Under the pieces are notes generated by a model. That model was given only the letters and a program-made list of their open reading frames with translations. It was not told the origin of the DNA and searched no databases. Below are positions 1 through 6,005 of a DNA stretch of 6,967 nt, in pieces. Each line of letters starts with the position of its first letter. Position 1 is the first letter of the stretch. Origin of the DNA: CAYSUS01 sp964434165 (GTDB taxonomy: Bacteria > Planctomycetota > Planctomycetia > Pirellulales > Thermoguttaceae). Position numbers and translations under genes: made by a program. Where the stretch lies: contig CAYSUS010000203.1 in assembly GCA_964434165.1 (NCBI GenBank), forward strand, positions 1 through 6,967, read 5' to 3'.

Positions 1-85
1 AGCCCTCCGCGTCGAGGTTGTACTTGATCCCCGTGGCCAGGTGCTCCTCGTCCTCGACCACGAGGATGTGCTTACGCTCGCCCAT
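1..85 (-). CDS. Response regulator, receiver-domain N-terminus (partial, runs off window)
   Basis: Only the first 28 codons are inside the window. They read MGERKHILVVEDEEHLATG followed by IKYNLDAEG. This is the start of a CheY-like receiver domain: a hydrophobic first strand (ILVV, residues 7-10), the acidic residues E11/D12/E13 that would bind Mg2+, then the start of helix 1. The phospho-accepting Asp and any output domain lie beyond position 1, so OmpR-type output is plausible but unproven. The ATG (85-83) lies inside the 3' end of the histidine kinase gene, overlapping it by 14 bases in another frame, which implies translational coupling. A purine-rich GGGAGG (minus strand, 103-98) sits 12 bases upstream, rather far for a ribosome binding site. 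Family knowledge: it should be the phosphorylation partner of the kinase encoded just upstream. Confidence 0.88.
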   Translation of the reverse strand, partial: MGERKHILVVEDEEHLATGIKYNLDAEG

Positions 86-1055
86 GCTGCGTCTCGGCCT
101 CCCGGTGCTGGGCCGCTTGCGCACCCGCCGCGGTCGCGTCCAATTCGAGGGGCCGGGCGGGCAGTTGGATCTCGAACACGGTGCCCGGCCCGGGGCGCCG
201 GTCGCGGATGCGGATCTTGCCCTTCAGCCGGCGGACCACGGTCTGCGCAATGTACAGGCCCAGTCCCGTGCCCGGCTTCTCGCGCTCCAGCTCCGAGCCG
301 AGGCGCACGAAGCGGCGGAAGACCGTGCGCCGCTGGCTGTGCGGGATGCCCCGCCCGTTGTCGGCCACGCGCACGATCGCCTGGCCTGCCGACTCGAGGG
401 CCACGCCGACGCGCACGTCCGGCGGATCACCCGCGTACTTCACCGCATTGTCGATCAGGTTGCGGAAGAGCATCTCCAGATCGACCCGCCGCGATCGCAC
501 CGTGCACGGCTCGACCTCCAGGCCGATCGACTGCCTGGGCATGCGATACCGCGCGGTGATGGCCGCGACGCAGTGATCGAGCACGTCGCCCAGCGCGACC
601 TCCTCGACCTCGCCCTCCAGCCGGTTCGACTCGAGCCGGCCCGCGTCGAGCATCTGGTTGATCAGGTGGTCGAGCCGCTCCACGTCGTCGAGCATCACGC
701 CCACGAAGCTCGCCTGCTGCTCGTGACTGACCGGGCGGCGGTGCATGGTCTGGAGGTACAGCTTCATCGAGGCGATGGGCGACTTCAGCTCGTGGGTCAC
801 GCTGTCGATGAAGTTCGACTGGCGGCGATTGAGGTTCACCGCCTTGATGACCAGGATCATGTAGATGATCACCCCGGCCAGGAGCAGGCCGATGAACGCC
901 GTGCCCACCCCGAACAGGGCCCAGTTGAGTCCGGCGAACTGCGCGTTGGCCAGCGCCCCGAACACCGACAGCAGCACCCAGCCGATGGTCAGCACCACCA
1001 GCAGGACCATCATCACCACGGCCAGGATGATCGGCAGTCGCAGCGAGCGTCGCAT
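72..1055 (-). CDS. Membrane sensor histidine kinase, HisKA + HATPase_c, no HAMP domain
   Basis: A 327-residue transmitter kinase that would autophosphorylate on His and pass the phosphate to the adjacent response regulator. Two hydrophobic segments (about residues 8-33 and 46-71) flank a periplasmic loop of only about a dozen residues, so there is no room for a ligand-binding domain; no HAMP linker separates TM2 from the kinase core. The H-box is NFIDSVTHELKSP with His88. The N-box is LFRNLIDNAVKYA with Asn203, the G1 box VADNGRGIP with Asp232, and the G2 box PGTGLGLYIAQ (residues 261-271), so the catalytic machinery is intact. A tail of about 27 Ala/Gln/Glu-rich residues follows the ATPase domain. 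The start at M25 of the longest frame is preferred because the first ATG (1127) lies inside a good -10 hexamer and the extra 24 residues are basic and unlike this family; no strong Shine-Dalgarno precedes 1055. The stop overlaps the response regulator start. Confidence 0.93.
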   Translation of the reverse strand: MRRSLRLPIILAVVMMVLLVVLTIGWVLLSVFGALANAQFAGLNWALFGVGTAFIGLLLAGVIIYMILVIKAVNLNRRQSNFIDSVTHELKSPIASMKLYLQTMHRRPVSHEQQASFVGVMLDDVERLDHLINQMLDAGRLESNRLEGEVEEVALGDVLDHCVAAITARYRMPRQSIGLEVEPCTVRSRRVDLEMLFRNLIDNAVKYAGDPPDVRVGVALESAGQAIVRVADNGRGIPHSQRRTVFRRFVRLGSELEREKPGTGLGLYIAQTVVRRLKGKIRIRDRRPGPGTVFEIQLPARPLELDATAAGAQAAQHREAETQHGRA

Positions 1056-1122
1056 GGGCTTGCGGTGCGGGCTTCGTGGCACCCGGTGTACCCCCGGGCC
1101 CCTGGCAGACGTCCTCCATGCG

Positions 1123-1152
1123 ACCATACCAGGGGCGGCCCGAGCTCGTCAA
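1123..1152 (-). promoter_or_regulatory. Candidate sigma70-type promoter for the two-component operon
   Basis: On the minus strand TTGACG (1152-1147) matches the -35 consensus at 5 of 6 positions. An 18-base spacer is followed by TATGGT (1128-1123), a 4 of 6 match to the -10. Transcription would begin near 1116 and leave a leader of about 60 bases before the kinase ATG at 1055. The ATG that opens the longest kinase frame (1127-1125) lies within this -10 box, which argues against its use. Identified by eye against the E. coli consensus; planctomycete promoters are poorly characterised. Confidence 0.45.
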
Positions 1153-1217
1153 TCCGGCGAGCCGGGGCGTGATGAGCGGGGAGCGAGCGGGCCGTTTCGC
1201 CGGGGACTGCCGCGGTT

Positions 1218-1223
1218 TACAAT
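1218..1223 (+). promoter_or_regulatory. Candidate -10 box for the secreted protein gene at 1329
   Basis: TACAAT differs from the -10 consensus at one position and sits in an AT-rich pocket (TTTACAATA) within otherwise very GC-rich divergent intergenic DNA. No convincing -35 lies 16-18 bases upstream (the best register is TTTCGC at 1195-1200), so it may use another sigma factor or an activator. The implied leader is about 100 bases. Confidence 0.3.
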
Positions 1224-1328
1224 AGGCTCCCCTGCCCCGCAAACACACCCTGACTGCGGCCACCGGGGACTGTCCCCTTCCCGAGTCACCGCCACACCCT
1301 GGCCCGACACCCGCCCCTGGAGCCCCCC

Positions 1329-2858
1329 ATGCCGCTGAAGTATCTCCCCGCCCTCGCTCTCGCCGCCGCCCTGCTCCCCCTCGCCCGGCCGCTCGCGGCC
1401 GAGGAGTCGCCGGCTTCGATCGGCCCGGGCGAGTGGCTCAAGGCCCAGCCCAAGCCGCATTTCCGCTCCGGGCACACGCTGCCGCCGCTGACGCGGTTCG
1501 GCTGGACGCTGCCCATTGACGCCCGCATCGAGCTGGCCGAGCACTGGGGCTATTGCCTGGAGTTCGGCGGCTACGCCACGCACAAGGCCGTGGACAAGGC
1601 CTTCGACGACCCGGAGAGCCCGGGCGGGCGCGTGCTCGCCCTGGCCGCGGCCGATCCCGAGAAGTACCGCCTGGGCGTGATCCTCAGCCGCGAGCTCCCC
1701 AAGGACCCGCCCCCCGAGACCTGGGCCCGTGACGCGGAGGGCAACTTCCTCGGCGGCAAGCGCAAGATCTGGAGCCCCGAGGCCCCGCAGTCCGTGCTCG
1801 ACGAGGCGGCCGCGCTCCGCGCCGGCCCCCTGCGCCGACTCCGTGAGCGGGCGCCCGTCGCCGTGCTGCTCAATGGGGGCGAATACGCCCTGGGCGTGCT
1901 GGGCTTCTGCCAGAAGTACTGGGAGCAGGACCCGCGCATCGTCAAGGCCAAGGGCGACCGGCCGTGGTTCGACTATATTTCCGAGAAGAAGGCCCTCATG
2001 GAGACGACCATCGCCGAGGCCGTGCGCAAGGCCGTGCCCGACCGCACGCTCTACATCTACTACACCTCGGGCGGCGGCACGCACCGCAATCGGACCAGGG
2101 ACTGGGACCGTTGGGCGTACGGCTTCCGGTGGATGCGCGCGGCCACGGACCTGCCCAGCAACGAGCACTACTACCGCCACTTCAACGACGGCTGGACCGG
2201 GCGCTACGACATGCTCACGATGTCGCTGGGTGCGCGGGGTTACGAGCTGAAGCTCGGCCACCCGCACTGCTACGACTGGCTCTGTGCGGGCTGGACCCGG
2301 CCCGAGAAGAAGCCCCAGGCCGGGGCCAACCCGGCCGCCCTGGTCGATCCTGAATCGGGCTGGCTCGGCGACCTGGACCTCTACGAGGGATTCCTCAAGT
2401 GTCTTTACACCTCGGGCATGGTGGGCGGCAACGCCGGCTACTACGCCTACCCCAAAGGCGGATTCAAGGCGGAGTTCCCCGCGGACCGGCCGCCGCACTG
2501 GCTGCGGCAGATGGTCGTCCTTGCCCGGGTGCACGCCCTCTTCTCCCACCAGGAGCACTACCTGCGCGAGGGGGACCTGCTCGCCGGCCCGGACAAGCAC
2601 GTCTGGAACAGGGACCAGCCGGCCTACGAGCTGCCCAGCGGCCACGAGGCAACGCGCGTGCTAGTGCGAAAGCTTCGCGAGAGGCCCGACTGGCTCGTCA
2701 CCGCCTGGGCGGCCGACGGCACCGCGCGCGAGGTCGAAGTCACGGTCCCCGACCTCGGCCGCGTGAAGCTCCGCGCCTTGCCCTCGGCAGGTGTGTACCG
2801 CGTCACGCGCGCCCGCGGCGAGGCCCAGGTGGAGTCGCTTGAGGGCCGGGGCGGGTGA
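1329..2858 (+). CDS. Secreted protein of unknown function, glycoside-hydrolase-like
   Basis: A 509-residue protein; I cannot assign it to a named family. An N-terminal Sec signal peptide (about residues 1-24, probable cleavage after PLAA) exports it. GGAG (1319-1322) lies six bases before the ATG, supporting this start. The body alternates hydrophobic strands and helices as in a (beta/alpha)8 barrel, for example VAVLLNGGEY (177-186), TLYIYYTSGGG (240-250) and DMLTMSLGA (294-302). It is rich in Trp, Tyr and His, typical of sugar-binding clefts. E185 in NGGEY and E279 in SNEHYY are the most tempting acid residues, but a catalytic role is a guess. A C-terminal stretch (about 454-493, LVTAWAADGTAREVEVTVPDLG and on) looks like a small beta-sandwich, as at the end of many glycoside hydrolases. 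It stands alone, divergent from the two-component operon and convergent with the gene at 3019. Confidence 0.85.
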   Translation: MPLKYLPALALAAALLPLARPLAAEESPASIGPGEWLKAQPKPHFRSGHTLPPLTRFGWTLPIDARIELAEHWGYCLEFGGYATHKAVDKAFDDPESPGGRVLALAAADPEKYRLGVILSRELPKDPPPETWARDAEGNFLGGKRKIWSPEAPQSVLDEAAALRAGPLRRLRERAPVAVLLNGGEYALGVLGFCQKYWEQDPRIVKAKGDRPWFDYISEKKALMETTIAEAVRKAVPDRTLYIYYTSGGGTHRNRTRDWDRWAYGFRWMRAATDLPSNEHYYRHFNDGWTGRYDMLTMSLGARGYELKLGHPHCYDWLCAGWTRPEKKPQAGANPAALVDPESGWLGDLDLYEGFLKCLYTSGMVGGNAGYYAYPKGGFKAEFPADRPPHWLRQMVVLARVHALFSHQEHYLREGDLLAGPDKHVWNRDQPAYELPSGHEATRVLVRKLRERPDWLVTAWAADGTAREVEVTVPDLGRVKLRALPSAGVYRVTRARGEAQVESLEGRGG

Positions 2859-2950
2859 GGGGTGACGGGGTTTCTCGCGGCGACTGCGGCCGCCTGTCGC
2901 GCGACTTCCGCGGGGTGGCCCAGTGCGTCCGGGCCGGGTCACGCGTCCGA

Positions 2951-2975
2951 CGGGGCGGTGTGGTGCTCCGCCCCG
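2951..2975. terminator. Inverted repeat, possible factor-independent hairpin in the convergent gap
   Basis: CGGGGCGG (2951-2958) and CCGCCCCG (2968-2975) form an 8-bp perfect stem with a 9-base loop, about 90 bases after the stop of the plus-strand gene. There is no T-run after it on either strand, so it is not a classical intrinsic terminator. It shares bases with the neighbouring repeat at 2964-2991, so only one of the two can fold at a time. Confidence 0.3.
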
Positions 2976-2991
2976 CGCGCGAGACGGAGCA
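2964..2991. terminator. Alternative inverted repeat in the convergent gap
   Basis: TGCTCCG (2964-2970) and CGGAGCA (2985-2991) make a 7-bp stem around a 14-base GC-rich loop. It competes with the hairpin at 2951-2975. A role in ending transcription from either side is inferred from its position between two converging genes; no T-tract follows. Confidence 0.25.
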
Positions 2992-2998
2992 GGCACGT

Positions 2999-3016
2999 CT
3001 CCCCTCGCGAGGGGAG
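2999..3016. terminator. Perfect 18-bp palindrome directly after the DUF1559 stop codon
   Basis: CTCCCCTCGCGAGGGGAG is a perfect palindrome that can fold as a 7-bp stem with a CGCG loop. On the minus strand it starts two bases after the TAA of the DUF1559 gene, a typical place for a terminator or an RNA-stabilising 3' hairpin. No U-run follows, so termination there, if real, would be atypical. It could also be a protein-binding site. Confidence 0.4.
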
Positions 3017-3018
3017 GG

Positions 3019-3927
3019 TTATTCCGGGAGCTGCGCGGTCTCCAGGCCGTCCACGGTGGCCAGGGCCCTGTAAACGTCCAGGGCGATGTTCTCCGAGAGG
3101 AAGTGCACGCTGCCGTCGGCGACCATGAAGTTGGCGCCGCCCGGATGGTGGCTTCCCATCTCCAGCCAGTTGAACGGTACCCCGTCGGTGCTGGTGTCGC
3201 GATCCAGGCCGGCGTTGATCGGGTGCTCGACGACCTTGAAGGCGTACGAGCCGTTCTGGGTGTTGTTCGTGCCGCCGAAGATCCAGGGGCGCACGTTGCC
3301 GGGCCAGGTGCTGTAGGTGCCCACGCTGTCCTTCTGCACGAACTCGCCCACGGCCAGGGTGTTGCTGGTGCCGTCGAGCACGGCGTTGAGGCGGCGGACC
3401 TCGGCCCACATGAACATGCCGTTCTTGGGGATGTTGCCGTGGCTGCTGGTGACCACGTCGCCCTGGCTGTCGCTGTCGGTTCCGTAGATCACTCCGCCCA
3501 CGCCCTGGTAGGTCGTAAACGCGCCATTGAGATGGTCGGCCGACTGGTTGCGAAGCACGGTCGGACCGGGGTAGCTGGGGCACATGTACACGGCGATCTC
3601 GATGTAGCGGTTCTCGCCCTCGTTGAACGTGTTGCCGTCGAGCGTGAGCCGATCGTGAACCGTGTTCAGCTCCAAGTACGGCAGGATGTGGGTGAACAGC
3701 CCGTGGCGCGCGGGGCCGGGGCTGCCCGGCGGGAAGTGCTCGCGATTGGCCGTCATGTAGTTGTGGCAGGCCAGGCCGATCTGCTTCAGATGGTTCGTGC
3801 ACTGCATGCGGCGCGCCGCCTCGCGCGCGGCCTGCACGGCCGGCAGCAGAAGCGCGATGAGAATGCCGATGATGGCGATGACGACCAGCAGCTCGACCAG
3901 CGTGAACCCGGTGCGCTTCCTCGACAC
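3019..3927 (-). CDS. DUF1559 domain protein with prepilin-type N-terminus
   Basis: A 302-residue pseudopilin-like protein. The N-terminus MSRKRTG|FTLVELLVVIAIIG is a textbook prepilin peptidase site (cleavage after G7, Glu at mature position 5), followed by a hydrophobic helix to about residue 30 and the motif LLPAVQAAREAARRMQC seen in this family. The C-terminus carries HPGGANFMVADG, the H-X9-DG motif (H261, D271-G272) of the prepilin-type processing-associated domain. The start is GTG (3927-3925); AAGGGGA six bases upstream supports it, and it leaves a normal seven-residue leader. Length is usual for the family, which occurs in dozens to hundreds of copies in planctomycete genomes; its function is not established, though secretion-like or surface assemblies are suspected. 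It follows the PEP-CTERM gene by 214 bases on the same strand and probably has its own promoter. Confidence 0.95.
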   Translation of the reverse strand: MSRKRTGFTLVELLVVIAIIGILIALLLPAVQAAREAARRMQCTNHLKQIGLACHNYMTANREHFPPGSPGPARHGLFTHILPYLELNTVHDRLTLDGNTFNEGENRYIEIAVYMCPSYPGPTVLRNQSADHLNGAFTTYQGVGGVIYGTDSDSQGDVVTSSHGNIPKNGMFMWAEVRRLNAVLDGTSNTLAVGEFVQKDSVGTYSTWPGNVRPWIFGGTNNTQNGSYAFKVVEHPINAGLDRDTSTDGVPFNWLEMGSHHPGGANFMVADGSVHFLSENIALDVYRALATVDGLETAQLPE

Positions 3928-4141
3928 GGAACGTCCCCTTCGATGCCGGCCAAGACGAGTCCGGGGGCGGCCGGCCGGGTGCCGCCACGGTTGCCCTAAA
4001 TCGCGTTGCGTGATTCCGGGAAGACGGACCCGCCCTCTCTTCCCTTTCAGGCGCGCATCGCCGCTCAGAAAAGGGGCGGGGCGGGGCAGCCTGCCCGACG
4101 CGGGATAGACCGAAGCCCCTCTTCCTCCCTTATATCTGATT
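3928..4141 (-). other. Intergenic region upstream of the DUF1559 gene
   Basis: No gene is seen. Reading the minus strand, TATAAG (4134-4129) could be a -10 box, but no good -35 accompanies it. On the plus strand GGGGCGGGGCGGGG (4073-4086) is a striking G-run repeat that overlaps the short palindrome GGGCAG-C-CTGCCC (4084-4096). An imperfect inverted repeat, AATCGCG (3999-4005) and CGTGATT (4009-4015), lies about 70-90 bases before the GTG start and could be an operator. All of these are weak, position-based suggestions. Confidence 0.3.
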
Positions 4142-5779
4142 TCATGCGCGCCGACGAGACCGGCGCCCCCCCATGCGCCCCAGCAGGGCCGCTCCCAAGA
4201 CGGCGGCCGAAAGCCCCATGCCCCAAGTGGCCGGCTCGGGGACCTGCGAGATGACGAGCGAATCGAGCGAGAACGCGAGGTCGCCGGCCGCGTTGCCCTT
4301 GCCCCCGAAACGGAGGATGTTGAACTCGCCGGTCAGCCCGTTGCGGAACGTCAGGCCGTAGGCTGAGAAGCTGTCGGTCCCGTCGAACATCGATGCGTTG
4401 TACAGTCCGAGCTGCGGATACACCCAGACGTCGAACTCGTAGATCGCCCCGGGCGTGAGCGTCATGCCGGTGTTGACCATGTTCTCCTTGGCAAATCCGT
4501 TGCCGTCCGCGCCGTCGTAGAAATACCAGTTGCCGTCGTGCACGTCATTGCCGCCGCGATCGGCCGAGGTGTAGCCGACGATCCACGAGCTGGCGGTGCT
4601 GGTGCCCGTCGCGCCGGAGTCGGAGCCGAAGAAGTGGATGCGGTCGTCGAAGACCGTCATGTCGGCCAGGTCGCCGTCGAAGCGCCACTGCCACTGGATA
4701 CGGTGGGGCTGCGCGGGATCCACGCCCCCGTACTGCTCGAACTCGCGGACCACGTTCGTGTCGCCGATCCCGGTGGAGACGACCTCGAGGTAAGGATCGC
4801 CCGGCCCGGCGAGCGGGTTGGCGGTGGCCACGGTCGCGCTGAGCCCGCCGTCGGTGGACCAGCCCGCCGTCCAGCCGCGCCCCGCGGCCCCGGTGAACTG
4901 ATCGACGTAGGTCGTGCCGTTGCCGCGGTCGAAATGGGCCACGATGAACGGCGGGTGGATCTGGCGTATCTCGATCCCGTCCACCGAGAAGGACCTCGCT
5001 TCGCCCGAGGCGTTGGCCCGGCCTCCGAAGTGGAGGAACGTGCCGGGCGAGTCGGGCGGGGCGTCGCGGCGGAAACCGAGATTGGCCCCGACGTAGGTGT
5101 TCGTCCCGTCCGAGATCCGCACGTCGTACTCCTGGGCCGACGGATGGACGGTGACCAGCATCTCGTACACGGCGTCGTCGCGAATGCCAATCCCCGTGTT
5201 GACGAACTGGCTGCCGCTGAAGCCGCCCCCGTCCTTCTGGCCGTCGAACACGATCCATTTGCCGGCCACCGGCGCGCCCTGGAAATCGCCGCCCTGGCCG
5301 AGGATCATCCAATCCGCGCTGGCGTCGGTGCCTTCGCGCACCGAGGGGCGGGTGTACGCCATGAACCGGTCGTTTCCGTCGGAGAAGCCGGCCAGATCGT
5401 CAGGACGGTAGAGGAACCGGATGGTGTGCGGCTGCGAGACATCGACGTCGCCGGTGGCCGGGTCGCCGTACTGGCGCGCCACGGCCCCCTGGCCGTTGGC
5501 GCCCGAGGTGAGAAGCGTGGCGGCCAGGTAGTTGCCAAGCCCCGCGCCAAGCGGCGAGGCGCTCTCCACCGCAGGGCCGCCGCTGAACGAAGCCCCGCCG
5601 GTACCCGATTGCCACGCGGTGGCCCAGCCGAGGCCCGGCATCCCCGCGTAGGCATCCACCTGGTCGGAGGCGTTGCCGCCGTCGAACCCGGCGACGATGC
5701 CGGCCGATGCCGTGCTTCCGAAGCCGACCAGAAACCAGCAAAGCAGCGGCGGGAGAAAAGCTCTGACGTGGACGTTCAT
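4142..5779 (-). CDS. PEP-CTERM sorted surface protein with two tandem domain copies
   Basis: A 545-residue exported protein. Residues 1-26 form a signal peptide (hydrophobic FLPPLLCWFLVGF, cleavage after ASA). The C-terminus is a clear PEP-CTERM anchor: VPEP at 513-516, a hydrophobic helix (about 518-534) and the basic tail RRSRRRA. In known systems this tail is recognised in the inner membrane by an exosortase, which removes it; no exosortase is encoded here. The mature part is two diverged copies of one domain of roughly 235-245 residues (28-272 and 279-511), rich in Gly, Asp, Asn and aromatics and probably a beta-sandwich, possibly concanavalin/LamG-like. The protein may bind glycans or act as a matrix component, but no enzymatic motif is visible. 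The start is firm: AAGGAG (5792-5787) lies seven bases before the ATG. The stop is 214 bases before the DUF1559 gene. Confidence 0.93.
   Translation of the reverse strand: MNVHVRAFLPPLLCWFLVGFGSTASAGIVAGFDGGNASDQVDAYAGMPGLGWATAWQSGTGGASFSGGPAVESASPLGAGLGNYLAATLLTSGANGQGAVARQYGDPATGDVDVSQPHTIRFLYRPDDLAGFSDGNDRFMAYTRPSVREGTDASADWMILGQGGDFQGAPVAGKWIVFDGQKDGGGFSGSQFVNTGIGIRDDAVYEMLVTVHPSAQEYDVRISDGTNTYVGANLGFRRDAPPDSPGTFLHFGGRANASGEARSFSVDGIEIRQIHPPFIVAHFDRGNGTTYVDQFTGAAGRGWTAGWSTDGGLSATVATANPLAGPGDPYLEVVSTGIGDTNVVREFEQYGGVDPAQPHRIQWQWRFDGDLADMTVFDDRIHFFGSDSGATGTSTASSWIVGYTSADRGGNDVHDGNWYFYDGADGNGFAKENMVNTGMTLTPGAIYEFDVWVYPQLGLYNASMFDGTDSFSAYGLTFRNGLTGEFNILRFGGKGNAAGDLAFSLDSLVISQVPEPATWGMGLSAAVLGAALLGRMGGRRSRRRA
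4247..4945 (-). repeat. PEP-CTERM protein, second domain copy (residues 279-511)
   Basis: Starts IVAHFDRGNG and ends SLDSLVI. Landmarks shared with copy 1 in the same order: VDQFTGAAGRGWTAGW, NPLAGPG, QPHRIQWQWRFD, DDRIHFFG, GNWYFYDG, MVNTGM, FDGTDSFSAYGLTFRNG and LRFGGKGNAAGD. The similarity is at protein level; the DNA of the copies has diverged, so the duplication is old. Confidence 0.85.
4964..5698 (-). repeat. PEP-CTERM protein, first domain copy (residues 28-272)
   Basis: Starts IVAGFDGGNA and ends SVDGIEI. Matching landmarks to copy 2: VDAYAGMPGLGWATAW, SPLGAGLG, QPHTIRFLYRPD, NDRFMAYT, GKWIVFDG, FVNTGI, SDGTNTYVGANLGFRRD and LHFGGRANASGE. Only a six-residue linker (QIHPPF-like) separates it from copy 2. 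Confidence 0.85.
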
Positions 5780-5786
5780 CGCTGGG

Positions 5787-5792
5787 CTCCTT
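5787..5792 (-). promoter_or_regulatory. Shine-Dalgarno site of the PEP-CTERM gene
   Basis: AAGGAG on the minus strand, seven bases before the ATG at 5779. It is the best ribosome binding site in the window and fixes the start. Confidence 0.75.
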
Positions 5793-5900
5793 GGTCGCGC
5801 AGGACGACGAAACGGGCGAAGTGGGGAGTCGAACGGGAGAAGCCGCGAAAGCCGAACGGCGGCAGCCTACCCCCCAAACAGACCCCCAACGCTACTTGTC

Positions 5901-5929
5901 AGGATACTCCGACCCGGCGGAGGAGGCAA
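5901..5929 (-). promoter_or_regulatory. Candidate promoter of the PEP-CTERM gene
   Basis: Minus strand TTGCCT (5929-5924), a 17-base spacer, then TATCCT (5906-5901): 4 of 6 matches to each consensus hexamer with ideal spacing. It lies past the hairpin that follows the upstream gene and would give a leader of about 115 bases. Weak evidence by itself; the position between hairpin and gene adds some support. Confidence 0.3.
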
Positions 5930-5969
5930 GAAGATGGCTTGCCGTCGCCTGGAGCACCTCGGCCGAGCC

Positions 5970-5994
5970 TTCCGAAGTCTCGCAGACTTCGGAA
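5970..5994 (-). terminator. Perfect 11-bp stem, 3-base loop hairpin after the isomerase-like gene
   Basis: TTCCGAAGTCT (5970-5980) and AGACTTCGGAA (5984-5994) are exact reverse complements around CGC. On the minus strand the hairpin begins 11 bases after the TGA (6008-6006) of the isomerase-like gene, so a terminator or mRNA 3'-end-protecting structure is likely. No U-run follows; instead comes a second small palindrome, CTCGGCCGAG (5958-5967). The structure divides this gene from the PEP-CTERM gene. Confidence 0.55.
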
Positions 5995-6005
5995 CTCTTG
6001 GGGAT

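Noticed and set aside
18..1172. 384-codon open frame on the plus strand opposite the histidine kinase
   Set aside because: The kinase on the other strand has all the catalytic boxes. This frame is rich in His/Arg/Ala/Asp with no recognisable domain, and it runs through the divergent promoter region.
1149..2645. 498-codon open frame on the minus strand, opposite the secreted protein gene
   Set aside because: Its translation is low-complexity Gly/Arg/Val/Ala/Glu sequence with no domain, signal or hydrophobic core pattern. The plus-strand gene has a signal peptide, a ribosome binding site and ordinary protein composition. Such antisense frames are expected in GC-rich coding DNA.
3019..3927. Calling the DUF1559 protein a type IV pilin or type II secretion pseudopilin (e.g. 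GspG/PilA)
   Set aside because: Only the N-terminal leader and helix are shared. The body and the H-X9-DG end belong to the DUF1559 family, and no pilus or secretion assembly genes are nearby.
2923..3999. 358-codon plus-strand and 349-codon minus-strand frames over the DUF1559 gene
   Set aside because: Both are out-of-frame shadows of a gene with unmistakable prepilin and H-X9-DG motifs.
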